Of a stretch of DNA of 5,876 nucleotides, positions 1-5,120 are shown in pieces. A program made the position numbers and the translations under genes. The DNA is taken from contig NZ_CALART010000103.1 of NCBI RefSeq assembly GCF_937888285.1, positions 1 to 5,876 of the forward strand. Reading direction: 5' to 3'. The notes under the pieces were generated by a model. The model was not told where the DNA came from. It ran no database searches and saw nothing but the letters and a program-made list of their open reading frames with translations. Positions within the stretch are counted from its first letter, which is position 1. Every line of letters starts with the position of its first letter. Source of the DNA: an uncultured Aquimonas sp. GTDB lineage: Bacteria; Pseudomonadota; Gammaproteobacteria; Xanthomonadales; Xanthomonadaceae.

Positions 1-49
1 CGAATCCCGAATCCCGAATCCCGAATCCCGAATCCCGAATCCCGAATCC
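1..49 (-). repeat. Heptad array (GGGATTC)7, predicted G-quadruplex former
   Basis: Seven perfect, uninterrupted copies of CGAATCC (GGGATTC on the minus strand) run from the first base, so the array may continue beyond the left edge. On the minus strand every unit supplies a GGG tract separated by the 4-nt loop ATTC. Seven tracts lie at 6-8, 13-15, 20-22, 27-29, 34-36, 41-43 and 48-50, and two more follow at 53-55 and 58-60. This matches the usual rule for intramolecular G-quadruplexes (four tracts of at least three G with short loops). The array is downstream of bamE and G-rich on the bamE sense strand. Quadruplex formation is inferred from the pattern, not shown. Confidence 0.9.
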
Positions 50-85
50 CTTCCCGGCCCTCACGCACAGCGTTCGGGCGTTCGT

Positions 86-118
86 CGGCTCGCGCGGCAG
101 TGCCGCGCCAACGAGCCG
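86..118. other. Stem-loop inside the first 91-bp unit
   Basis: CGGCTCG (86-92) pairs with CGAGCCG (112-118), and CGCGGC (93-98) pairs with GCCGCG (102-107). The loop is three bases, with a 4-base bulge CCAA on one side. The 13 base pairs are nearly all G-C, so the fold should be very stable as RNA on either strand. There is no T tract, so this is not a canonical intrinsic terminator. A REP-like mRNA 3'-end stabiliser or a weak terminator for bamE is possible, but this is inference. Confidence 0.6.
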
Positions 119-176
119 CCTCACCCCGAATCCCGAATCCCTTCCCGGCCCTCACGCACAGCGTTCGGGCGTTCGT

Positions 177-209
177 CGGCTCGCGCGGCAGTGCCGCGCC
201 AACGAGCCG
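177..209. other. Stem-loop inside the second 91-bp unit
   Basis: This is an exact copy of the hairpin at 86-118, shifted by 91 bases. It lies 23-55 bases beyond the bamE stop codon, so bamE transcripts that run this far would carry two identical hairpins in a row. Confidence 0.6.
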
Positions 210-231
210 CCTCACCCCGAATCCCGAATCC

Positions 232-636
232 TCAGCCGCCGCGACGCTGGCGCTGGCGGTCCTTCTCGCGCTCCTCGCGCGGCAGGTTGCCGTAGCGGCT
301 CAGACGATCGCGCAGCTCGACGTCCTGCTTGGGAAAGTAGTCGCCTTCGATGCGGGCCAGGCTGTCGCCGTTGAAGGTCAGCACCAGGTTCTTCACTTCG
401 GGCTCCGAGCCGCGCTGTGACTGTGTGCCGATGTAGTCCCAGCGATTGACGTGGAAGGGGTCGCGCACCGCGGGGCTGCCCAGCAGCGCCATGACCTGGC
501 GCTTGCTCATGCCCTCGCGGAGCTGGGTCACGTTGCGCTCGTCCAGCAGGTTGCCCTGATACACATCCACCTTGTAGAGGACGCCGCAGCCGCTGGCGCC
601 CACGGCAATCAGAACAGACAGAAGGATCGAACGCAT
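232..636 (-). CDS. bamE: Outer-membrane assembly lipoprotein BamE (OmlA/SmpA family)
   Basis: This 134-aa lipoprotein subunit of the BAM complex helps BamA and BamD insert beta-barrel proteins into the outer membrane. In Xanthomonas the homologue is called OmlA. The ATG at 636 begins a short type II signal peptide: an arginine at residue 2, a hydrophobic stretch, and a lipobox A14-S15-G16-C17 with lipidated C17. The family core follows: a YQGN motif (26-29) like the QGN of E. coli BamE, REGMSKRQV (40-48) opening the first helix, LLGSP (51-55), DPF (59-61), W67, and LTFNGDSLARI near 86-96. The charged tail EEREKDRQRQRRGG makes it longer than the E. coli protein (about 113 aa). The reading frame stays open upstream only because it is antisense to fur. 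The Shine-Dalgarno is weak (GGAA about 12 nt upstream). The gene diverges from fur, as in Xanthomonas, and a heptad repeat begins at the base after the stop. Confidence 0.93.
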   Translation of the reverse strand: MRSILLSVLIAVGASGCGVLYKVDVYQGNLLDERNVTQLREGMSKRQVMALLGSPAVRDPFHVNRWDYIGTQSQRGSEPEVKNLVLTFNGDSLARIEGDYFPKQDVELRDRLSRYGNLPREEREKDRQRQRRGG

Positions 637-668
637 CGGGCCGGGTTTCCAGGGCAAACGAGGGCCCG

Positions 669-697
669 ATGATACACTGCGGCGCCACCCCGGTCGC
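669..697 (-). promoter_or_regulatory. Candidate sigma-70 promoter of bamE
   Basis: Reading leftward, TATCAT (674-669) matches the -10 consensus at 5 of 6 positions. GCGACC (697-692) matches TTGACA at 3 of 6, with a 17-bp spacer. Transcription would start near 662, giving a leader of about 25 nt. No equally good promoter could be picked for fur on the other strand, although it must lie in the same 144-bp gap. The prediction comes from reading the sequence only. Confidence 0.4.
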
Positions 698-780
698 CCG
701 CCTGCCATCCGGGGTCCGAACACATTCAGGCGGCGTTTCCGACACCGGGTCACGCGCCTCAACCTCTGCAGGAGACCCCG

Positions 781-1182
781 ATGGAATCGCAGGATCTGCG
801 CCGCGCCGGCCTCAAGGTCACCCACCCCCGCATGTGCATCCTCGAGGTGCTGGAAAGCGCCAGCCCGCGCCATATGACGGCCGAGGACATCTACAAGAAG
901 CTCATCGAGCGCGAAGAGGACATCGGCCTTGCCACGGTGTATCGCGTGCTGACCCAGTTCGAGGCCGCTGGCCTGGTGATGAAGCACAACTTCGAGGGCG
1001 GGCAGTCGGTGTTCGAGCTCGACCGCGGCCATCACCATGACCACATGGTCGACGTCGATTCCGGCAAGGTCATCGAGTTCGTCAGCGAGGAGATCGAGCG
1101 CCTGCAGCACGAGATCGCCGCCAAGCACGGCTACGAGATCGAGGACCACAGCCTCGTTCTGTATGTGCGGAAGAAGAGGTGA
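781..1182 (+). CDS. fur: Ferric uptake regulator Fur
   Basis: This 133-aa cytoplasmic dimeric repressor senses Fe(II) and controls iron uptake and storage genes. AGGAGA at 770-775, five bases before the ATG, fixes the start. The winged-helix DNA-binding domain occupies about 1-80, with GLKVTHPR (10-17) and the recognition-helix segment IGLATVYRVL (48-57). The dimerisation domain holds the His-rich motif HHHDH (84-88). By alignment with E. coli Fur, the regulatory metal ligands H31, E79, H85, H86, D87, H88, E106 and H123 are all present. The cysteine positions that form the structural zinc site in E. coli are absent: the CxxC region reads VDVDSG, the Cys-containing C-terminal tail is missing, and the only cysteine is C19. 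The protein ends in VRKKR, about 15 residues shorter than the E. coli form and close to the P. aeruginosa type. fur diverges from bamE and converges on recN, with a heptad array 6 nt after its stop. Confidence 0.96.
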   Translation: MESQDLRRAGLKVTHPRMCILEVLESASPRHMTAEDIYKKLIEREEDIGLATVYRVLTQFEAAGLVMKHNFEGGQSVFELDRGHHHDHMVDVDSGKVIEFVSEEIERLQHEIAAKHGYEIEDHSLVLYVRKKR

Positions 1183-1187
1183 GAAGC

Positions 1188-1217
1188 GGGGATTGGGGAT
1201 TCGGGATTCGGGATTGG
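1188..1217 (+). repeat. Heptad array downstream of fur, left arm of a 32-bp inverted repeat
   Basis: Four heptads, two GGGGATT and two CGGGATT, start 6 nt after the fur stop codon. The G tracts on the plus strand (1188-1191, 1195-1198, 1203-1205, 1210-1212) number exactly four with loops of 3-4 nt, so the fur mRNA could form an RNA G-quadruplex in its 3' UTR. Positions 1189-1220 are perfectly repeated in inverted orientation at 1513-1544. Confidence 0.9.
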
Positions 1218-1220
1218 ACC

Positions 1221-1512
1221 GAAGGGTGAGCTGATTGGGCGGGGCGGGGGCGTTCTCGCGCGCTGTCGGGCCGCCAGTTTCCTGAGTTCGGAATCGTCGA
1301 GCGCGTCTGCTTCTGTGGGTGCTGCGTTGGTGTCGGCAGACCGTCTGCGCTTGGATCTCCGTGCCAATTGCTTGCTACAGGCCTGCGTGGGCGTGCACTG
1401 CCTGCGCCGCTCCGAGGCGCGTCAACGCACGCAACGCGTCGCGGTGGTCCTCTCTCTGCTGCGCCGGTCCGACGAAGCTGATCCTCGATGAATCGACGCC
1501 AGCGCTACCGTA
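1221..1512. other. 292-bp intergenic segment between inverted heptad arrays, no recognisable gene
   Basis: This stretch separates the convergent fur and recN genes and is enclosed by the two arms of a perfect 32-bp inverted repeat. Open frames exist on both strands (for example minus 1367 down past 1221, and plus 1319-1513). None has a recognisable domain or a convincing ribosome binding site, and they run into the stop-free heptads. A G-rich run at 1237-1250 extends the quadruplex-prone region. There is a small palindrome GCAGAC-C-GTCTGC at 1336-1348. No intrinsic terminator with a T tract is visible. The segment could be the remnant of a degraded gene or the body of a non-autonomous element; neither is shown. 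Confidence 0.5.
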
Positions 1513-3208
1513 GGTCCAATCCCGAATCCCGAATCCCCAATCCCGGTCTCTCAACCATCTGCCGCGCGTGCGCCAGCGTGGTTTCCGTGATCTCGACGCC
1601 ACCCAGCATGCGGGCGATTTCTTCCACGCGCTGTTCGCTGGACAGGCGGGTCGGTGCGCTGACGGTGACCCCGTCGCGCTCGCCCTTGCGCACCGAGTAG
1701 TGGTGATGGCCCTGGGCGGCGACCTGGGGCAGGTGGGTCACGCAAAGCACCTGGCGTTCGGCGCCGAGCGCACGCAGCTTCTGGCCGACGATCTCGGCGA
1801 CCGCGCCACCGATGCCGGTGTCGACTTCGTCGAAGACCATGGTGGGGGTGGGGTCGACGCCCAGGGTCGCGACTTCGATGGCGAGACTGATGCGCGAGAG
1901 CTCGCCGCCCGAGGCCGTGCGCCGCAGCGGCTTGGCCGGCTGGCCGGCGTTGGCAGCGACCAGGAGTTCCACGCGCTCGGCGCCCAGCGGCGAGGGCTCG
2001 GCCTCGGGCTGGGCTTCGATCTGTACCTCCAGCCGCCCGCCGGCCATGCCGAGTTCGGCCATCAGAGCTGACACGTCCTTCGCCAGGGTCTTGGCGGCTT
2101 TGGCGCGCAGTGCGCTGAGCTTGGCCGCGGCCTTGGACCAGTCGGCGACCAGCGCCTGCATCTTCGCTTCGATCTTCGCCAGCGCGCCGCCGGCTTCCTC
2201 CAACTCCTCGATCTCGCCGGCGATGCCTTCGGCGCAGGCCTTGAGTTCAGCGGGGTCGACGCGGTGGCGGCGGCCCAGCTCGTGCAGGCGGGTGAGCTTG
2301 CTTTCGATTTCCTGCAGGCGCGCCGGGTCCAGCTCCAGGCTGTCCTGCACCTGTACGACCAGGGCGGCGGCCTCGCTGGCCTGGATGGCGGCGGATTCGA
2401 GAAGCTCGGCGGCTTCGCGCAGGCGCGGCTCGTCCTCGCCGAAGCGGGCCAGATCCGCACTGGTCTGGCGCAGGCTGCGGGTCAGGTCGAAGCCGTCCTC
2501 GCCCTCGATGCGCGCGACTGCGCGCGCGCAGGCCTCTATCAGGCTGCTGGCATTCGACAGGCGCCTATGGCTCTGGATCAGCTCGGCATAGGCCTGCGGG
2601 CTCAAGGCTTCGGCCTCCAGCTCGCCGAGCTGGTGACGCAGCAGTTCGAGGCGCGGGCCCGGATCGGTCGCAGCGCCGGCGATCTGCTCGCGACGGCGCT
2701 TCAGCTGGGCGTACTCCTGGGCCAGCGCGCGCACCGGCTGCAGCGCCTCCTGCGCGCGGGCGAAGCCATCCAGCAGGCCCAGCTGCTGGGTGCGGTCGAG
2801 CAGGGCCTGGTGCTCGTGCTGGCCGTGGATTTCGACCAGGTGCGCGGTGAGTTCGCTGATCTGGCCGACGGTGGCCGGGCGGCCGTTGATCCAGGCCTTG
2901 GAGCCGCCATCGGCGCGGACGATTCGGCGCACCTCGCAGGCCTCGTCCTCATCGAGCTCCTGCTCGCGCAGCCAGGCGAGGGCAGGGCTGTCGGCAGGCA
3001 GTCGAAAGGTGGCCGAGAGCTCGGCGCGCTCGGCGCCGTGGCGGACCATGCCGGCATCGGCGCGGGCGCCGGTCAGCAGCAGCAGGGCGTCCACCAGCAG
3101 GGACTTGCCGGCACCGGTCTCGCCCGAGATCACGGTCAGGCCGCCTTCGAGCTGCAGCTCGACCGCGCTGACGATGGCGAAATCCTTGACGAACAGCGTG
3201 CTCAGCAT
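1505..3208 (-). CDS. recN: DNA repair protein RecN (SMC-like ATPase)
   Basis: This 567-aa SMC-family ATPase acts in recombinational repair of DNA double-strand breaks. The N-terminal ATPase half has Walker A GETGAGKS (29-36) and a Q-loop region EIHGQHEHQ (126-134). A long alpha-helical coiled-coil arm spans about 150-370. The C-terminal half has the ABC signature SGGELSR (433-439), Walker B MVFDEVD (457-463) and the switch histidine in THLPQVAAQG (491-500). Both halves are intact, so the enzyme should be active. E. coli RecN is about 553 aa, and similarity of pattern ends near MVER (551-554). Residues 555-567 come from the heptad array and the TAG beyond it, so the ancestral stop has probably been displaced. 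The ATG at 3208 starts the expected N-terminus (FVKDFAIV), but its Shine-Dalgarno is poor. recN is divergent from hrcA, and no LexA-type operator was recognised upstream. Confidence 0.95.
   Translation of the reverse strand: MLSTLFVKDFAIVSAVELQLEGGLTVISGETGAGKSLLVDALLLLTGARADAGMVRHGAERAELSATFRLPADSPALAWLREQELDEDEACEVRRIVRADGGSKAWINGRPATVGQISELTAHLVEIHGQHEHQALLDRTQQLGLLDGFARAQEALQPVRALAQEYAQLKRRREQIAGAATDPGPRLELLRHQLGELEAEALSPQAYAELIQSHRRLSNASSLIEACARAVARIEGEDGFDLTRSLRQTSADLARFGEDEPRLREAAELLESAAIQASEAAALVVQVQDSLELDPARLQEIESKLTRLHELGRRHRVDPAELKACAEGIAGEIEELEEAGGALAKIEAKMQALVADWSKAAAKLSALRAKAAKTLAKDVSALMAELGMAGGRLEVQIEAQPEAEPSPLGAERVELLVAANAGQPAKPLRRTASGGELSRISLAIEVATLGVDPTPTMVFDEVDTGIGGAVAEIVGQKLRALGAERQVLCVTHLPQVAAQGHHHYSVRKGERDGVTVSAPTRLSSEQRVEEIARMLGGVEITETTLAHARQMVERPGLGIRDSGLDLR
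1513..1544 (-). repeat. Heptad array overlapping the recN 3' end, right arm of a 32-bp inverted repeat
   Basis: This is the exact reverse complement of 1189-1220. On the minus strand, the recN sense strand, it has four G tracts (1544-1542, 1538-1535, 1530-1528, 1523-1521) plus a final GG, again enough for one quadruplex. It is translated as part of the RecN reading frame and supplies most of the last 13 residues. Confidence 0.92.
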
Positions 3209-3339
3209 GCGGGCATCCGATCCTGGTGCGCGGGCGAGGCGCGCGGCCGCGTGAGCCGGCGCCGCGCAAGGGCGCGAACGCTAGCACGCAGGCCGCGGGT
3301 CGCCAACACGCCACAAACGCCCGTCAACGCAGAGCAGGG
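3209..3339. other. recN/hrcA divergent spacer, left part
   Basis: This is very GC-rich non-coding DNA between the recN start and the hrcA promoter candidate. I see no CIRCE repeat (TTAGCACTC/GAGTGCTAA), no E. coli-type CTGT-N8-ACAG LexA box, and no clear sigma-70 promoter for recN. GCTAGCAC near 3280-3287 vaguely resembles half of a CIRCE element but has no partner. Confidence 0.5.
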
Positions 3340-3369
3340 CTTGCCTGCGCTGGCCCGAGGCCTTATGTA
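3340..3369 (+). promoter_or_regulatory. Candidate heat-shock (sigma-32-like) promoter of hrcA
   Basis: CTTGCCT (3340-3346; consensus CTTGAAA, 4 of 7), a 14-bp spacer, then CCTTATGTA (3361-3369; consensus CCCCATNTA, 6 of the 8 specified positions). The spacing equals that of the stronger dnaK promoter in the same window. The same bases also read as a weak sigma-70 promoter (TTGCCT, 17 bp, TATGTA). Either would start transcription near 3375-3378, at or just before the hrcA ATG at 3378. Confidence 0.42.
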
Positions 3370-3377
3370 TCTCAGCG

Positions 3378-4448
3378 ATGAGCCGACCTGCCCACCCGCT
3401 TGACCCCCGCCACCTGGACGCCCGCGCCCGCGGCCTGCTGCGCGCATTGATTGCCCAGTACATCCGCGAGGGCGAGCCCGTCGGTTCGCGGACCCTGGCC
3501 AAGCATGCCGGCCTCGACATCAGCCCGGCCACGATCCGCAACGTCATGGCTGATCTTGAGGACATCGGCCTGGTCGCGACGCCGCACACCTCGGCCGGCC
3601 GCGTGCCGACCGCACAGGGCTATCGGCTGTTCGTCGACAGCCTGCTGCAGGTGAAGCCGCTGGACCCGACCGAGATGGATCGCCTGCGCCGTGGCCTGCA
3701 GCCCCAGCTCGGCACCCAGGGCCTGCTCAACAACGTCTCCGAGCTGCTGTCGGCGGCCACTCATTTCGTCGGCATGGTGACGGTGCCCAAGCGCGAGCAG
3801 TTCGCCTTCCGCCACATCGACTTCGTGCCGCTGGACGGCAACCGGATCCTGGTGATCCTGGTGTTCACCGACAACGAGGTGCAGAACCGCATCCTGCACA
3901 CGCGCCGGCCCTACAGCGTCTCCGAGCTGGAGCAGACCGCCAACTACCTCAACACCCATTTCGCCGGCCGCGCGCTGTCCGAGGTGCGTTCGCAGCTGCT
4001 GCGCGAGCTGAAGGACACCCGCAGCGCGATGGACAGCATCCTGTCCGCAGCGGTGGAGGTCGCCGAGGGCGCCTTTGGTGGCTCGGGCGCCGTCGAGGAC
4101 GTGCTGGTCGCCGGCCAGACCCGGCTGATGGGCGTGCAGGACCTGTCCGATCTGGATCGCCTGCGCGAGCTGTTCGAGGCCTTCTCGCGCAAGCGCGAGC
4201 TGCTGCAGCTGCTGGAAGGCTGCGCCACCGCCCAGGGCGTGCGCCTGTTCATTGGTGAGGAGTCGGGCGTGGCCCCGTTCGGCGGCTGCAGCCTGGTGAC
4301 GGCGCCCTACGGCGCGGACGGCAAGGTGCTGGGCGTGCTGGGCGTGATCGGCCCGACCCGCATGGCCTACGAGCGGGTGATCCCGATGGTGCAGGCCACC
4401 GCCGAGGTGCTGGGCGCGGCCTTGAATCGGGCGCAGCAGGCCCAATAA
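3378..4448 (+). CDS. hrcA: Heat-inducible transcription repressor HrcA
   Basis: This 356-aa DNA-binding repressor of class I heat-shock genes binds CIRCE operators and depends on GroEL for activity in the systems studied. The N-terminal winged helix covers about 15-90: YIREGEPVGSRTLA (28-41), then SPATIRNVMADLEDIGL (49-65) as helix-turn-helix, then the wing TPHTSAGRVPTAQGYR (68-83). The central GAF-like and inserted dimerisation regions follow. The C-terminal hallmark GVIGPTRMAYERVIPMV lies at 322-338. The length is close to the family norm of about 340-350. The ATG at 3378 gives the expected short lead-in before LDARARGLL. The only purine-rich match (GAGG, 3357-3360) is 17 nt upstream and would lie outside the predicted transcript, so translation may be leaderless. 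hrcA heads the heat-shock cluster, with a 113-nt gap to grpE. No CIRCE site is seen in the window, so autoregulation through CIRCE is not supported here. Confidence 0.95.
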   Translation: MSRPAHPLDPRHLDARARGLLRALIAQYIREGEPVGSRTLAKHAGLDISPATIRNVMADLEDIGLVATPHTSAGRVPTAQGYRLFVDSLLQVKPLDPTEMDRLRRGLQPQLGTQGLLNNVSELLSAATHFVGMVTVPKREQFAFRHIDFVPLDGNRILVILVFTDNEVQNRILHTRRPYSVSELEQTANYLNTHFAGRALSEVRSQLLRELKDTRSAMDSILSAAVEVAEGAFGGSGAVEDVLVAGQTRLMGVQDLSDLDRLRELFEAFSRKRELLQLLEGCATAQGVRLFIGEESGVAPFGGCSLVTAPYGADGKVLGVLGVIGPTRMAYERVIPMVQATAEVLGAALNRAQQAQ

Positions 4449-4449
4449 A

Positions 4450-4466
4450 CGCCCCGCCGCGGGGCG
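4450..4466 (+). terminator. GC-rich hairpin after hrcA, possible weak terminator or processing site
   Basis: CGCCCCG (4450-4456) pairs perfectly with CGGGGCG (4460-4466) around the loop CCG, starting 2 nt after the hrcA stop. It is not followed by a T tract (AAGCATGC comes next). Complete intrinsic termination is therefore unlikely. It may instead reduce read-through or protect the hrcA 3' end. Confidence 0.4.
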
Positions 4467-4550
4467 AAGCATGCAATCCCTTCACGCTGCGAGAGGGCGG
4501 CCGGCTCGATCCGACCCTTCGCCACCGCACGCCTTTGAATTCCATTTCGC

Positions 4551-4556
4551 AAGGAG
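4551..4556 (+). promoter_or_regulatory. Ribosome binding site that decides the grpE start
   Basis: AAGGAG sits 5 nt before the ATG at 4562. The frame is open from a TTG at 4535, but that codon lies upstream of this site and has no Shine-Dalgarno of its own, so the ATG is preferred. Confidence 0.8.
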
Positions 4557-4561
4557 TCGCC

Positions 4562-5071
4562 ATGAGTCAGGAACCCCAGCCCGTTGCGGGTCAGGAACAC
4601 CCCGAACCGCAGAGCGAGGTCGAGCTGCTGTCGGCCCGCATCGATGAGCTGCAGATGGCCCTGATGATGGTCCGCGAGGAGCAGCTGCGCGAGCGCGCCG
4701 ACTTGGAGAACCAGCGCAAGCGCATGCTGCGCGATGTCGAGCACGCGCGGAAGTTCGCCAACGAGCGCCTGCTGGGCGACCTGCTGCCGGTGCTGGATGC
4801 GCTGGAGCGCGGCATCGAAACGGCCGGCAGCGATTCGGCCGTGGCAGAGGGGCTCAAGCTGACCCAGCGCGAGCTGCTGAAGGTGGCCGAAAGCAATGGC
4901 CTGAAGCAGCTGAACCCGGCCGGCGAAGCCTTCAATCCGGAGCACCACCAGGCGGTGAGTGCCCAGCCCAGCGCCGAGTACGCCGCCGGCACCGTGCTGC
5001 AGGTGTTCCAGAAGGGCTATCTGCTCAACGAGCGCCTGCTGCGACCGGCCATGGTCGTGGTGTCGCAGTAG
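4562..5071 (+). CDS. grpE: Nucleotide exchange factor GrpE
   Basis: This 169-aa cytoplasmic co-chaperone acts as a dimer that releases ADP from DnaK and so resets the Hsp70 cycle; family members also act as thermosensors. An acidic, Gln/Glu/Pro-rich disordered N-terminus (1-20) is followed by a long dimeric coiled coil (about 20-65) carrying the family segment ENQRKRMLRDVEHARKFA (49-66). The four-helix-bundle part contains LLGDLLPVLDALERG (70-84). The C-terminal beta-wing holds FNPEHHQAV (124-132) and ends in VFQKGYLLNERLLRPAMVVV (148-167), the conserved DnaK-contacting signature. E. coli GrpE is 197 aa; the shorter N-terminal region explains most of the difference. It lies between hrcA and dnaK in the usual heat-shock order. 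No convincing promoter of its own was found, so transcription from hrcA is the simplest reading. Confidence 0.96.
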   Translation: MSQEPQPVAGQEHPEPQSEVELLSARIDELQMALMMVREEQLRERADLENQRKRMLRDVEHARKFANERLLGDLLPVLDALERGIETAGSDSAVAEGLKLTQRELLKVAESNGLKQLNPAGEAFNPEHHQAVSAQPSAEYAAGTVLQVFQKGYLLNERLLRPAMVVVSQ

Positions 5072-5120
5072 TCCACAGCGCATTCGAAGGCGACGCCTGC
5101 ATCGAGAGCGGAACGCAACG

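Larger units (their letters stand above)
34..231. repeat. Perfect 91-bp tandem duplication with partial third copy
   Basis: Positions 34-124 and 125-215 are identical over all 91 bases, and 216-231 starts a third copy that stops 16 bases in, directly against the bamE stop codon. Each unit consists of two GGGATTC-type heptads, a short linker, and a GC-rich inverted repeat (86-118 and 177-209). There is no ORF with recognisable coding character, no transposase and no tRNA-like fold. Complete identity suggests a recent duplication, possibly by recombination or slippage between heptads at the unit borders. It lies in the 3' region of the bamE transcript. Confidence 0.93.

Noticed and set aside
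1..231. CRISPR array
   Set aside because: Heptads have no unique spacers, and the 91-bp units are identical throughout, with no repeat-spacer alternation.
34..231. Insertion sequence
   Set aside because: No transposase frame, no terminal inverted repeats and no target duplication; it is a tandem duplication of non-coding DNA.
100..420. 106-codon plus-strand frame over the 91-bp repeats and antisense to bamE
   Set aside because: Stop-free heptads plus antisense DNA; no start signal.
669..680. Fur box in the bamE/fur gap (GATGATAC)
   Set aside because: Only one loose hexamer-like match; the 19-bp inverted Fur box pattern is not met.
637..1149. Upstream extension of the bamE frame across fur (305 codons in all)
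   Set aside because: The extra 171 residues are antisense to fur and would bury the lipoprotein signal peptide, which must be N-terminal.
1336..1348. GCAGAC-C-GTCTGC palindrome as an operator
   Set aside because: A 13-bp palindrome with no promoter or gene start next to it is plausible by chance.
3209..3377. LexA operator for recN
   Set aside because: Neither CTGT-N8-ACAG nor a TTAGTA/TACTAA-type site could be found; SOS control cannot be claimed from this sequence.
2264..3403. 379-codon open frame antisense to recN, running into hrcA
   Set aside because: Same antisense composition; recN has intact Walker A, signature and Walker B motifs in the opposite direction.
3372..4472. 366-codon open frame antisense to hrcA
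   Set aside because: Low-complexity Gln/His/Ala/Gly-rich translation typical of the reverse complement of a high-GC gene; hrcA on the plus strand has full family motifs.
4517..4548. Sigma-32 promoter for grpE (CTTCGCC ... TTCCATTTC)
   Set aside because: Poor -35 match, and transcription would start beyond the grpE ribosome binding site.
4535..4561. TTG start giving grpE nine extra residues
   Set aside because: The strong AAGGAG at 4551-4556 lies inside this extension and points to the ATG at 4562.
4957..4962. GAGTGC as a CIRCE half-site
   Set aside because: Inside grpE coding sequence, with no inverted partner at 9-bp spacing.
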